A DNA stretch of 64,000 nt from assembly GCA_032334235.1 (NCBI GenBank), contig JAVSGI010000003.1, positions 806,001 through 870,000 of the forward strand. The letters run 5' to 3'. The stretch comes from Paracoccaceae bacterium Fryx2 (GTDB lineage: Bacteria > Pseudomonadota > Alphaproteobacteria > Rhodobacterales > Rhodobacteraceae). A program made the translations under genes and the position numbers. The notes beneath the pieces were generated by a model. It was not told the origin of the DNA, ran no database searches, and saw only the letters and a program-made list of their open reading frames with translations. This document shows, piece by piece, positions 9,427-18,975 of this stretch (its first letter is position 1; each line of letters opens with the position of its first letter).

Positions 9427-9867
9427 TCACGCGGGCCCTTGCACCGCTTCAGGTTGGTGTTTCGACAACCGGCCGGAGCGCTTTTCGCCCGGCAGACGGT
9501 TCTCAGACGCCAAGAGTTCCATGCGCACCTGCGTGCCGGCGCCCCCCTCGACGATCCTGCGCGCGTCCTGCAACCGCCCGATCCCTGCCATCGTGCCACC
9601 CGCCCGCACGAAATCGCAGGCAGTGTCACGGGCCGCGCCCTGCACGACTGCCTCGATCTCGGCCTGGGGCTGGTAGTAGTAGCGCAGGGGTGACAGCGTG
9701 ACCTCAGGTTCCCCCGGCTCGCCATCGCGCAGGATCAGCAGGCCACCGGTGGGCACACGTTCGGGCAGCACGTCGCCGCGCAGGGCGGTGGCGGGCAGAG
9801 CCAAAAGCCGCGCGTGCAGCGCGGCTAAGATGGTTTCGCGGGGGGTGGGCAACCAACGCCGCCTCAT
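9427..9867 (-). pseudogene. Prophage/GTA-associated acyl-CoA-transferase-like tail gene, truncated (copy B)
   Basis: The first 80 codons (minus strand) carry the family motifs PTPRETILAALHARLLALPA, TALRGDVLPERVP, LLILRDGEPGEPEVTLSPLR and AEIEAVVQG. The usual C-terminal half is replaced by about 65 codons of unknown sequence. At its 5' side it abuts the 3'-truncated megatron gene out of frame. The order therefore reflects recombination, not a native gene junction. A diverged copy A is at 705-905. Confidence 0.65.
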
Positions 9868-11228
9868 AATCCTCGTCGGCGCGCGCGACCTGCCACTTCA
9901 GCGCCTGCGGCAGTTCTGTTTCCTGCGCACGGACCAGTTCCAGCGCCTCGCCCTCGCGCGACGCCACGAGGTCGTCATGGGCCAAGGTCACGACGGACAC
10001 CCGGCCCCGGATGACGAAGCGGATCACGCCTTCGGTCTCGATGGCATCGAACCCGAAATGCCGGGCCAGCGTGCTGATCGAGGAGCGCGGGGCTTCCAAG
10101 GCGGTGATGGCGTAACCTTCGACAGCCCCCCAGAGGCCGGACACGTCGGTCAGGGCTTCCGGCATCCCGGCGCGCAGGCAAAGATGGCGCACCAATGCCG
10201 CAAGCGATACCGCCCCCAGCCGCCCGGTCAGCCAGTGGCCCAGCCGCCAGTTCGGTCCATCGGTCCAGACACCGGTCAGTTCGGGGAAGAACGGATAGGG
10301 TCGCGCGTCCCAGGTCCAGGCGGCGCATTCCGGCACATGCACCATGCGTCCACCGTAGATGCCGGAGATCGGGTTGTTGGCCGGGTCGCCCCAATGCAGG
10401 TAGCTCGCTTCCAGATAGGCCCGCTGGATCGCGTCATCCCGCCAGCCCCGCGAGAAATACGGCGTGAAGCTCTCGGACGACTTTGGGTCAAAGAAGACAT
10501 TCGGCTGGTTCGTGCCCCGGTCGATGGCGGGACAACCCAGTTCGGTAAAGCGGATCGGTTTCGATTGCGGCACCCATGCGGTGGCCAAGCCGCTCTCCAC
10601 ACCGCCTGGCCGATTGTAGTGCGGGTTCGTCCACCAGGCGCGCATGTCCTTCGGGCGAAACACCCAAGGCTTTGCCGCAGCCCCATCAGTAATCGGCGTG
10701 CGGATCTGCGCGGACCGATCGGCGGCGCTGGCGTAGAACCAGTCGAAGCCTTCGCCCCCGGCGATGTTCGCCTGCAGATAGGCACGGTCGTAGATCGCAG
10801 GCCAGCCTTCAAGCGCATCGGCGTGGTCGAAACCGTCGCGCCAGTCCGACAGCGGAAGGTAGTTGTCGATCCCGACAAAGTCGATGTTGGCGTCCGACCA
10901 GAGCGGGTCGAGGTGGAAATAGACATCATTGCTGCCGTCCTGCGGTTGATGGCCGAAATACTCCGACCAGTCGGCGGCATAGCCGATCTTCGTGCCAGCC
11001 CCGAGGATGGAACTCACATCGGCCGCGAGGGTCTTGAAGGCGGTGACAGCCGGATAGGTGCTGGCGCTGGAACGGATGGTGGTCAGCCCCGGCATCTCGG
11101 TACCGATCAGGAAGGCATCGACCCCGCCCGCCGCAGCGCAGAGGTGCGCGTAATGCAGGACCATGCGGCGCAGGCCCCAGTCGCTGGGCGAGCCGGTGAA
11201 GCTGACGGTCTCGCCCGACACGCTGAAG
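9868..11228 (-). pseudogene. GTA/prophage 'megatron' baseplate protein, middle part (gp15-like)
   Basis: Minus-strand coding sequence for the TIM-barrel and following domains of the large GTA gp15-type baseplate protein. It reads FSVSGETVSFTG, LRRMVLHYAHLCAAAGGVDA, DWSEYFGH, FDWFYASAADRSAQIRTPI, FTELGCPAIDRGTNQPNVFF and later YAITALEAPRSSISTLARHF. It begins at the IS insertion point (11228) and is cut near 9880 where acyl-CoA-transferase-like sequence begins. Its 5' continuation lies beyond the IS block at 15091-15670. In phages and GTAs this protein sits at the tail tip and contacts the host. Confidence 0.85.
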
Positions 11229-11443
11229 GGCACCTCGAAAAATTGCCGTGACGACGCTGCCTTTGTAGGATGAAGGGGGCGTTTGGCTACTGGATGCGTG
11301 TTTCGCTTGATGGTGGGCATCGATTTCACGGGATCATGGGCAGTCATTTCGCGTGAAGCTGGGCACTGATTTCGCGGGATCGCGGGCAGGTCTGGTCGGC
11401 AAATTGAGGATAGTTGCGCCTTCAGGAATGAAGGGGTGGCTTG

Positions 11444-12982
11444 ATGCCGACAGGACGATTGAACATGCGCCGGATACGAGATGTTTTGCGATTGAAGCTT
11501 GGGCAAGGCCTGAGCGAGCGGTCCATTGCCGCTTCCCTCGGTCTGAGCAAGGGGAGCGTCGGAAGCTACACCCAACGGGCGCGTCATGCCGGGCTCACGT
11601 GGCCCTTGCCGGAGGGGATCGATGACGACAGCCTTGAACTTCTTTTGTTTCCAGCCCCGCCCACGGTGCCGGACGCGGAGCGGCTTGTGCCCGACTGGGC
11701 GGAGATTGACCGCGAGTTGCGCCGCCCTGGGGTGACGCGGATGCTGCTCTGGGAAGAATACCGTGCCGCGCACCCCGGGGGTTTTGCCTATACTTGGTTT
11801 TGCACGCATTACGAGGCTTGGAAGGGTCGGGTGCGCCCGACGATGCGCCAGACACATGTGGGCGGCGAGAAGGTGTTCGTCGACTTTGCCGGCGACACCA
11901 TCGACGTGATCGACCCCACGACCGGCGAAGCGCGGGCCATGAAGCTGTTCGTGGCGGCAATGGGGGCATCGAATCACACCTATGCCGAGGCGGTGGCATC
12001 GGAGGGGTTGGAAGATTGGATCCTCGCGCATATCCGGATGTTCGCCTTTCTGGGCGGCGTGCCAAAGGCGGTGGTTCCGGACAATCTGAAGTCCGCCGTG
12101 ATCAAGGCAGACCGGTTTGATCCGGGGCTGAACCGGACCTATGCCGAGATGGCGGCGCATTATGGCACCGCCGTTCTGCCCGCCCGGCCGCGCAAACCCC
12201 GGGACAAGGCGAAGGTGGAAGTGGCTGTCCAAGTGGCACAACGCTGGATTCTGGCGCGGCTGCGGAACCACCGGTTCTTCTCATTGGCCGAGTTGAACGT
12301 GGCGATCCGGCGGCTGCTGGACGAGTTGAACATGCGCGTGATGCGCGGCTATGGCGCCAGCCGCGCCGATCTGTTTGCCACTTTGGATCGGCCCAATCTT
12401 CAGCCCCTACCGCCCGAACCTTATGTCTTCGCCCGCTGGAAGCGCGCCCGCGTGGCACCCGACTATCACGTTGAGGTCGACAGCTCATGGTATTCCGTGC
12501 CCTTCGCGCTGATCAAACAAGAGGTCGATGTTCGCACAAGCGGCCAGACGGTCGAGATATTCCATCGTGGTCAGAGGGTTGCGAGCCACGTGCGCACCCC
12601 GGGGCGGCGCAGCCATGTCACCGTGGCCGACCATATGCCATCGGCCCATCGTCGCTTTGCCGAATGGACCCCGGCCAGAATGCTGGCGCAGGCAACCAAG
12701 ACCGGCCCCGCCGTCGCCGCCTTTTGCGAGATGGTGATGGCTGACCGCCCCCATCCTGAACAGGGGTTCCGCACCTGCCTGGGTGTGCTGGCCTTGGTCA
12801 AAACCTATGGGCCGGAGCGCGTTGATGCGGCCTGCCAGCGGGGTGTGACCATCCGGGCCCGCACCGTCACCTCCATTCGTTCGATCCTCAAGACCGGCCT
12901 CGATCGCGCCTTCCTGGAAGGCTCCGAAGAGGTCGCCCCCCTCCAGCACGCCAACATTCGTGGCGGCAGCTATTACCATTGA
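11444..12982 (+). CDS. istA: IS21 transposase IstA (no. 1)
   Basis: A 512-residue transposase. The N-terminal helix-turn-helix (MRRIRDVLRLKLGQGLSERS, IAASLGLSKGSVGSY) is followed by the DDE core, with the first Asp in KVFVDFAGDTIDV, second in GVPKAVVPDNLKSAV and Glu in RDKAKVEVAVQVAQRW. A C-terminal Mu-type domain includes VEVDSSWYSVPFALI. ATG 11444 is the likely start, though ATG 11465 also fits. istB follows 12 bases downstream. Confidence 0.92.
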   Translation: MPTGRLNMRRIRDVLRLKLGQGLSERSIAASLGLSKGSVGSYTQRARHAGLTWPLPEGIDDDSLELLLFPAPPTVPDAERLVPDWAEIDRELRRPGVTRMLLWEEYRAAHPGGFAYTWFCTHYEAWKGRVRPTMRQTHVGGEKVFVDFAGDTIDVIDPTTGEARAMKLFVAAMGASNHTYAEAVASEGLEDWILAHIRMFAFLGGVPKAVVPDNLKSAVIKADRFDPGLNRTYAEMAAHYGTAVLPARPRKPRDKAKVEVAVQVAQRWILARLRNHRFFSLAELNVAIRRLLDELNMRVMRGYGASRADLFATLDRPNLQPLPPEPYVFARWKRARVAPDYHVEVDSSWYSVPFALIKQEVDVRTSGQTVEIFHRGQRVASHVRTPGRRSHVTVADHMPSAHRRFAEWTPARMLAQATKTGPAVAAFCEMVMADRPHPEQGFRTCLGVLALVKTYGPERVDAACQRGVTIRARTVTSIRSILKTGLDRAFLEGSEEVAPLQHANIRGGSYYH

Positions 12983-12994
12983 GAAAGGACTAAA

Positions 12995-13756
12995 ATGCTG
13001 ACCCATCCCACCCACGACCGACTGTTGGCGCTCGGCCTGACCGGCATTGCATCGGCGCTCGAAGAACAACGCAGGTCAACCGCCTTCGACGCCCTCTCGT
13101 TCGAAGAGCGTCTCGGCCTGCTGGTCGACCGCGAGGCTGCAGAGCGCGACACCAAGAAACTGGCCTCCCGGCTCAAGTTTGCGGCTCTGCGCCAAGATGC
13201 CAGCGTCGAGGATCTGGACCTGCGCAGCCCACGTGGTCTTGACCGCAGTGTCATGGCGCATCTTGCCGATGGCGGCTGGATCGCCCGGCACGAGAACCTG
13301 CTGATAACCGGGCCGACCGGTTTGGGCAAAAGCTGGATCGCCTGCGCCCTTGGCCACAAGGCGTGCCGGGATGGGCGGCCCGTCCTCTATCAACGTGCGC
13401 CGCGCATGTTCGAGGCCCTTGCTCTGGCCCGTGGCGATGGCCGCCATGAACGCATCCTCAAAACCATCGCCCGCATGGATGTGCTGATCATTGACGATTG
13501 GGGCCTCGCCGTCCTCACCGCCCCGGAGCGCCGTGACCTGCTGGAAATCCTCGAAGACCGCCACGGCCGCGCTTCCACCATCGTCACAAGCCAACTCCCC
13601 GTTGACCAGTGGCACGAAGCCATCGGCGACCCAACGCTCGCAGATGCCATCCTCGACCGCCTCGTTCACAACGCACACCGCCTCACCCTCTCAGGTGAAA
13701 GCCTGCGCAGGCGCTCCGCCGTCACAAAAAAGCTTGACCAAATCGTTCAAGCCTGA
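12995..13756 (+). CDS. istB: IS21 helper ATPase IstB (no. 1)
   Basis: A 253-residue AAA+ protein that assists IstA in target DNA selection. It has Walker A in LLITGPTGLGKSWIACALG, Walker B in MDVLIIDDWGLAVL, sensor I near STIVTSQLPVDQWH, and an arginine-rich C-terminus (SGESLRRR). The N-terminal helical domain is intact. No frameshift is seen. Confidence 0.93.
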   Translation: MLTHPTHDRLLALGLTGIASALEEQRRSTAFDALSFEERLGLLVDREAAERDTKKLASRLKFAALRQDASVEDLDLRSPRGLDRSVMAHLADGGWIARHENLLITGPTGLGKSWIACALGHKACRDGRPVLYQRAPRMFEALALARGDGRHERILKTIARMDVLIIDDWGLAVLTAPERRDLLEILEDRHGRASTIVTSQLPVDQWHEAIGDPTLADAILDRLVHNAHRLTLSGESLRRRSAVTKKLDQIVQA

Positions 13757-13886
13757 CTCCATGAAAGCGTCGGCCAGCCTGCCCACGATCCCGTGAAATG
13801 ACTGCCCAGAATGGCGCGAAACGCGTGCCCACGATCGCGCGAAATCAGCGCCCATTCTCCGCGAAATCCGCAACTGGAGGATAACG

Positions 13887-14930
13887 ATGGCGCAGATGGG
13901 GTTCTTTGATCTTTCAGACCGTTACGCGAGCCTTGATGCCAAGCGGGACCCGTTGGTCGAGATCGACGCCATCGTGCCTTGGGAGGAGTTTCGTCCGACG
14001 CTGGAGCGGGTCTGGCGGAAGCCTGAGGCGGAGCGGAAGTCGCGGGCAGGGCGCAAGCCGATGGACGCGGTGGTGATGTTCAAGACGCTGGTGCTGGGCG
14101 CGCTCTACAACCTGTCCGATGACCAGATGGAGTATCAGGTGCGCGACCGGCTGTCCCTCATGCGGTTTCTTGGTCTGGGGCTCGAGGACCGGGTGCCCGA
14201 CGCCAAGACCGTCTGGCTGTATCGCGAGGGTCTGGCGCAGGCGGGTGTGGTCGATGCGCTGTTCAAGCAATTCGACGGGTATCTGGCGCGGCAGGGTTAT
14301 ATCGCGCGCGGCGGGCAGATCCTGGACGCCTCCATCGTGCCGGTGCCGCGCAACCATAACAAGCGGGATGAGAACAAGGCGATCAAGAACGGCGAGGTGC
14401 CGGAGGGCTGGGCCGACAAGCCCGCCATGCGGTCGCAGAAAGATACCAATGCGCGCTGGACCAAGAAGCACGGGAAATCCCACTACGGCTACAAGAACCA
14501 CGTGAATGTGGACCGTCAGCATAAGCTGGTGCGCCGCTACCATGTCAGCGATGCAGCGCTGCATGACAGCCAGGCAGTGGATCACCTCCTGATGCAAGGC
14601 AACACCGGCTCGGACGTCTGGGCCGATCCGGCCTATCGGTCCGAGGAGATGGAGGCCAAGCTGCGCGCCCAGGGCCTGAGGAGCCGCATCCACCGCAAGG
14701 GAAAGCGCGGCAAACCGCTGAGCGAGCAGGGCAAGGCCAGCAACCGGACCAAGTCCGCCGTACGCGCCCGGGTCGAACATGTCTTCGGCGCACAGACCAA
14801 CGACATGGGTGGGACGCTGGTGCGCACCATCGGCATCGTGCGTGCGAAGGCCAAGATCGGGATGAAGAACCTCGCTTACAACATGCGCCGCCTCGCCCAG
14901 CTCCGCCGCCTGAACCCATGTCCGGCGTAA
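13887..14930 (+). CDS. IS5-family transposase
   Basis: A 347-residue DDE transposase. The N-terminal domain starts MAQMGFFDLSDRYASLDAKR and continues with AGRKPMDAVVMFKTLVLGAL. The catalytic Asp are in GQILDASIVPVPRNHNKRDE and DVWADPAYRSEEME, and the Y-(2)-R-(3)-E-(6)-K region is ARVEHVFGAQ. The frame is intact and GGAGG lies 8 bases upstream. IS21 has landed just upstream of that site, so expression probably depends on the IS21. Confidence 0.92.
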   Translation: MAQMGFFDLSDRYASLDAKRDPLVEIDAIVPWEEFRPTLERVWRKPEAERKSRAGRKPMDAVVMFKTLVLGALYNLSDDQMEYQVRDRLSLMRFLGLGLEDRVPDAKTVWLYREGLAQAGVVDALFKQFDGYLARQGYIARGGQILDASIVPVPRNHNKRDENKAIKNGEVPEGWADKPAMRSQKDTNARWTKKHGKSHYGYKNHVNVDRQHKLVRRYHVSDAALHDSQAVDHLLMQGNTGSDVWADPAYRSEEMEAKLRAQGLRSRIHRKGKRGKPLSEQGKASNRTKSAVRARVEHVFGAQTNDMGGTLVRTIGIVRAKAKIGMKNLAYNMRRLAQLRRLNPCPA

Positions 14931-15090
14931 TCCGGGGCGCGGACTTCAGGCCGAAGAGGCCGCGGCCCGCCATAGCCGGGCGGAATGGCCCCCAACTACG
15001 CCGCCGAAAACTACAGCAAGCCGCTTCCCGCAGCCTTCAGGCCGCCAAACCAGCCCTGAACAGCGGAGAACAAGGAAAAATCGAGGTGCC

Positions 15091-15926
15091 CTGAAGTTGC
15101 CCGGCGTCGCCGCGCCGAACAGCGCGGAGACTTGCGTTGCCGCCGTGCCGGTCTTGTCCACCGATCCGGCAAAACCCGCCGCCGGAGAACAGGTGATCCG
15201 CCCACGCCACGGGAAGGCGGGTTGGCCCGGTGTGGCGGCATTGGCGCTGTAGGGGTTCGGCAGGGTGTTGCCGGGCGGCACATCCATCAGGAGGAAGGGA
15301 TAGAAGGTGACGCGCAGCCCGCGCGCCTTCATCTCCTGGATCGCCTGCACCACCGCGAAATCCGCCGGCGTGCCGCCATAGACCGGCCGATCCTCCGCGT
15401 CGCGGCTGACCAGATGCGCACTGGCCCGGCTGACCCCGTTCACCGACCAGTTGGCCGGCGTCGTGGCCTTTGTGGCAACCTCGACACCCGGCTTCACCTT
15501 GCAGGATCCCGCGCGCAGGTCGTTGCCGAACCAGGCCACCACGAGGCTGACACTTTCGACCGGCGAGGCAATGGCCTGCAGCCGGTCCAGCGTCACCACG
15601 ATGTCGGGCTGATCCGGCAGCGCGTTCAGGTTTTCCGCGACCGTCGCACCGCCGCTGCCTTTGCGGATGTCTGTCTCGGTGATCCGGTCGGATGTCAGCA
15701 CGCCTTGCGCGTCCTGCGCATCAACCGACAAGTCGGATCCTGACCGCACTTCGGAGGCCGCAAAGCCGCTCTCCGGCTCGAAATCAGTGCCATCGAATGT
15801 CACGTTTCGATCATGGTCGGTGAAGCCGAGCGTTACCCCATCGGCGAGCACGATGCGCCAGCACCAGGCCAGCGTGGTCGTGCCCTCGTCGAGATGGGCC
15901 TGAAGTGCGGGTGGGAGGGACTTCAC
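15091..15926 (-). pseudogene. DUF2163-megatron chimera: 5' gp13-like fused in frame to gp15-like
   Basis: A GTG at 15926 overlaps the stop of the upstream small gene. The first ~85 codons are a DUF2163 tail protein (LPPALQAHLDEGTTTLAWCW, VTLGFTDHDRNVTFDG, SDRITETDI). At about 15666 the frame passes without a stop into the middle of the gp15-type megatron (VAENLNALPDQPDIVVTLDR, AVVQAIQEMKARGLRVTFYP). It is then cut at 15091 by the IS5 target site. The rest of gp13, all of the NlpC/P60 gene gp14 and the gp15 N-terminus are deleted. The gene continues at 11228-9868. Confidence 0.8.
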
Positions 15927-16132
15927 TTCCGCCCCCAGCCACGCCACAGGGCGACCGAGGCCAGCGCTGAGGAAACGACGCCCCCGGCTGTGCCCGTCAG
16001 GGCGTAGAGATTGAACGGGTGCAGATCGAAGCTGCCGCTCACCAGATCGAAATCCGCCAGCCCGGCCATGGCAAGCCCGGAGGCAGCAAGACAGGCCAGA
16101 TAGACCAGCCCTCGTGCGAGGTTCCAGTTCAT
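15923..16132 (-). CDS. Small holin-like membrane protein of the prophage/GTA tail module
   Basis: This 69-residue protein has two hydrophobic helices separated by a short polar loop (LVYLACLAASGLAMAGLADF; LYALTGTAGGVVSSALASVA) and a basic end (RGWGRK). That is the size and layout of a class II holin or small phage membrane protein. The start ATG 16132 follows GGAAAGG. Its stop overlaps the DUF2163 GTG start by 4 bases, so the two were co-translated. Confidence 0.6.
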   Translation of the reverse strand: MNWNLARGLVYLACLAASGLAMAGLADFDLVSGSFDLHPFNLYALTGTAGGVVSSALASVALWRGWGRK

Positions 16133-16319
16133 GATGTCGCCTTTCCATTGAAGAATTTCATGAGCCGCTGCACCACGACAGGGCGGCAGGTTGTCAATCG
16201 GCACGCAAACCTGACCCCCTATCGGCGCCCAATTTTGCCCCCCCTATGCGGTGTCGAGATCAGTGCCTGAGCCGGCGGAACTGATCACGGAGTGGAGGCG
16301 GGTCAGGCCCTGATCTGGG

Positions 16320-17128
16320 TCAGGCGCGGTGCTTGAAGCGCCAGGACTCGTTGCCGGTTTCGACGATTTCGCAATGGTGGGTGAGGCGGTCGAGCAAGGC
16401 GGCCGTCATTTTGGCGTCGCCGAAAACGGTGGGCCATTCGACGAAGGCGAGGTTTGTTGTGACGATGACCGAGGTGCGTTCGTAGAGGCGGCTGATGAGG
16501 TGGAACAGGAGTTGACCGCCAGACTGGGCGAAGGGCAGATAGCCCAGCTCGTCGAGAATGACGAAGTCCATGCGGGTCAGATAGTCCGCCGTGCGGCCTT
16601 GCTTGCCACCGCGGGTCTCGGTCTCCAGCCGGTTCACCAGATCGACGACGTTGAAGAAGCGGCCGCGCGTGCCGTTGCGAATGAGCGCGCGGGCGATGGC
16701 GATCCCAAGGTGTGTCTTGCCGGTGCCGGTGCCACCGATCAGGACGACATTGCGCTGGTCGGCCACGAAGCCGCCGGTGGCCAGATCGCGCACCAGACCC
16801 TCGTTGATCGGCGTGCCGGTGAAGTCGAAGGCGTCATTCGTCGGGCGGACCTTCCACTGGAAGGTCCGCTGACCCTCCTCATTCCTTGGCCAGCGGCAGC
16901 TTGGCGATGGTCATCTGGTAGCGGATGGACCGGGCCCCTCGCCAGCGGTCTCGAACCGATGGCGACACGCTGGCTCGATCTCGGCGATCTCGGACTGCAG
17001 CAGATCCCCTACAATGCGCGGCGGTTCATGCTGGCGTTTGATGCCGTTGCCCATGACCTCGTCATAGGCACTGCGCATCCCGTAGAGCTTGAGGCTGCTC
17101 ATCAGGTCGAGGATTTGGGTTCGTTCCA
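16320..17128 (-). pseudogene. istB: IS21 helper ATPase IstB (no. 2), broken in the N-terminal domain
   Basis: It starts MERTQILDLMSSLKLYGMRS and runs to SEIAE. It then goes out of frame: [17 protein letters not shown] follows in another frame and ends in a stop. The ATPase domain resumes at [19 protein letters not shown] in a third frame and is then intact ([31 protein letters not shown]). The break at 16845-16869 holds a 25-bp near-perfect palindrome (12-bp arms, 1-bp loop). As written, no full IstB can be made. Confidence 0.8.
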
Positions 17129-18630
17129 TGACTGGTTGTCCTCCTGAGGCTGTCATATCTGGCACAATCTGCCACCGGCGCATGGGTGAGGCGCAGGCTT
17201 GCGGGCGTGAGCAGCAGCGGTGGCGGTGCGGCGTCCTTGCTGCGGGCAAGGATGTTGATGATGACCGGGGCGGAATGGACGCCTTGATCGAGGGCTTCGC
17301 GGCAGGCCGCTTCGACCGCCTGCAGCCCGTCATCCCGCACGCAGGTCAGGATCTGGACCATCTGACGATCACCATCGTCGCTGCCCTTCAGCTTGCGCCG
17401 GACAGCGGCCATGGCCTGCGGCAGGACCCAGTCCCTGAACGGGGCACCATTGCGCAGGGCGCCGGGCTTACGCGCCAGAACAGGCACATAGTGCCACGGA
17501 TCATAAACCGTCTCACCCCGACCAAAGGCGCGGGGATGTTCTGCGACCACCGCGCCATCCTGCCGGATGACGATCCGGTCGGCATAGGCATGGACATCGA
17601 CAGGCCGCCCGACCGCCGTGGCCATGACGGAATACTTGTTGTTGTCGAACCGGACCGTGCAGGTCTTCGACACGGAAGCAGGCACGCTGTGGAAGCCGTC
17701 GAAGGAGCCAACATAGGGAACGAGATGGGGGCGCTCGGCCTCGAACATCTCCCAGATCGTCTTGTCGGTCTGTTCGGGATGGCGGTGCGCCTTGGCATAG
17801 GCCACGCATTTGTCCATCAGCCAGGCGTTCAGCTTTTCCAGGCTCCTGACCCGCAGGCGCGGCGTGAAGAACCGCTCGCGCACCAACCCGACCTGGTTCT
17901 CGACCTGGCCCTTCTCCCAGCCTGAGGCAGGCGTGCAAGCGACAGGCTGGACCAGGTAATGGCTGCACATCTGCAGGAAACGGCGGTTGTATTGCCGTTC
18001 CTTGCCACTGAAGACCGCCTCGACCGCCGTCTTCATGTTATCGTAAATCCCGCGCGTGCAGGTGCCCTTGAAGAAGGCGAACGCCCGGTCATGCGCGTCA
18101 AAGACCATCTCCTGGCTCTCGCGCATGTAGGCCCGGACGAACATCATCCGGCTGTGGCAAAGCCGGACATGCGCCACCTTCACGGTGACGGTTACGCCCG
18201 AGATCAGGATGACCTCGTGGCTCCAGTCGAACTGATACGCCTCACCCGGCGCATAGTAGAGCGGCACATAGGCCTCGGCCGTCGCGGCCCCCCGGTTCTG
18301 CGACCAGGCCTTGGCGAACCGACGCACGGCATCATAGCCGCCCTCGTATCCGAGCCCGCGCAGTTCCTCGAAGATCCGGATCAGCGTCAGCCGTTCTCGT
18401 GACGCCTTGCCCGCATTGGCCGACAGGAACTGCTCCAGCTGACCCTGCCAAGGCCCGATCCGCGGCATCGGCTGTCGCTCCCGCTCATAGGTGAAGTCCG
18501 TCTCACCCGACCGCAGGATCTTGCGCACGGTATTGCGCGACAGATGCAGATCCCGGGCGATCTTCTTCATCGACCAACCCTGAACATGAAAGGCCCGCCG
18601 GACCCGCGCGATCGTATCCACCCGCTTCAA
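17065..18630 (-). CDS. istA: IS21 transposase IstA (no. 2)
   Basis: About 520 residues. The N-terminal helix-turn-helix is MKKIARDLHLSRNTVRKILR. The DDE core has the first Asp in EAYQFDWSHEVILISG, second in GIYDNMKTAVEAVF, and Glu in WEKGQVENQVGLVRER. The C-terminal domain includes DNNKYSVMATAVGRPVDVHA and YDPWHYVPVLARKPGALRNG. The last ~20 codons after YDSLRR look out of frame with the family ending and overlap istB, so the C-terminus may be frameshifted. Confidence 0.85.
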
Positions 18631-18741
18631 CTCCCCCTCCGTCCGCTGCCCCGCAACGAACGGTCTGACAGATCAGCAGGGGGGTCAAAATTGCACGCCG
18701 ATCACCCCGCCTGAGGGGTCAAAATTGCATGCCGAAACACA

Positions 18742-18886
18742 AACCCGGAGTCACGCCGTCAGGCTGTCCCCGGACAAAACGTTGAACGCGATGGAGGTCG
18801 GACAAATGCCCACGATGGCAACTTGTGCTTTTCGCCCCAATGTCATGCTGATCCTTCTGGGCCGGGCCTTCGCCTGCGTCCTGGGC
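18742..18886. other. Short unassigned spacer between two IS21 elements
   Basis: These 145 bases lie between the ends of IS21 no. 2 and no. 3. They are not a recognisable continuation of the IS1634 gene on the other side of IS21 no. 3. No coding sequence is convincing. Confidence 0.4.
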
Positions 18887-18975
18887 TGTAGCGCGTCAAC
18901 CAGCATGTCCGTGACCGTCAACCACGTTGGCCGGTTTTAGGCCGCTGGGTTGGCGTATCTGGAATTGTTTTTCGC

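Larger units (their letters stand above)
11295..13872 (+). mobile_element. Complete IS21-family element, 2578 bp (IS21 no. 1)
   Basis: The ends are TGCGTGTTTCGC (11295) and GCGAAATCCGCA (to 13872), the TG...CA form of IS21. Several inner repeats of a GGGCA/ATTTCGCGxGATCG type follow at both ends and are probable transposase-binding sites. A 6-bp target duplication ACTGGA lies at 11289-11294 and 13873-13878. The insertion is immediately upstream of the ribosome-binding site of the host IS5 transposase. It contains intact istA and istB. Confidence 0.92.
11229..15090 (+). mobile_element. IS5-family element (about 1.28 kb) interrupted by IS21
   Basis: The left terminus GGCACCTCGAAAAATT (from 11229) is repeated inverted at the right terminus, ending at 15090 (AAAAATCGAGGTGCC). 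A 6-bp target duplication CTGAAG flanks it at 11223-11228 and 15091-15096. Removing the element rejoins the megatron gene in frame (...GNF-SVSGETV). Removing the internal IS21 (2578 bp plus 6-bp duplication) leaves 1278 bp, a normal IS5-family size. Its transposase is at 13887-14930. Confidence 0.88.
16192..18741 (-). mobile_element. IS21-family element no. 2 (about 2.55 kb), istB defective
   Basis: The terminal regions match as inverted repeats: left TGTCAATCGGCACGC with GCCCAATTTTGCCCCCC; right, on the minus strand, TGTGTTTCGGCATGC with GTGCAATTTTGACCCCC. The genes istA and istB are on the minus strand. I see no matching target duplication (left flank ...GGCAGGT, right flank AACCCGG...). 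The flanks may have been rearranged since insertion. Confidence 0.8.

Noticed and set aside
9698-11251. A 517-codon plus-strand open frame
   Set aside because: It is the complement of the megatron fragment, whose protein sequence clearly matches GTA gp15.
9427-16132. An intact prophage or functional GTA cluster
   Set aside because: Only fragments of a tail module are present; capsid, portal and terminase genes are missing and every tail gene except a small holin-like one is truncated or fused.
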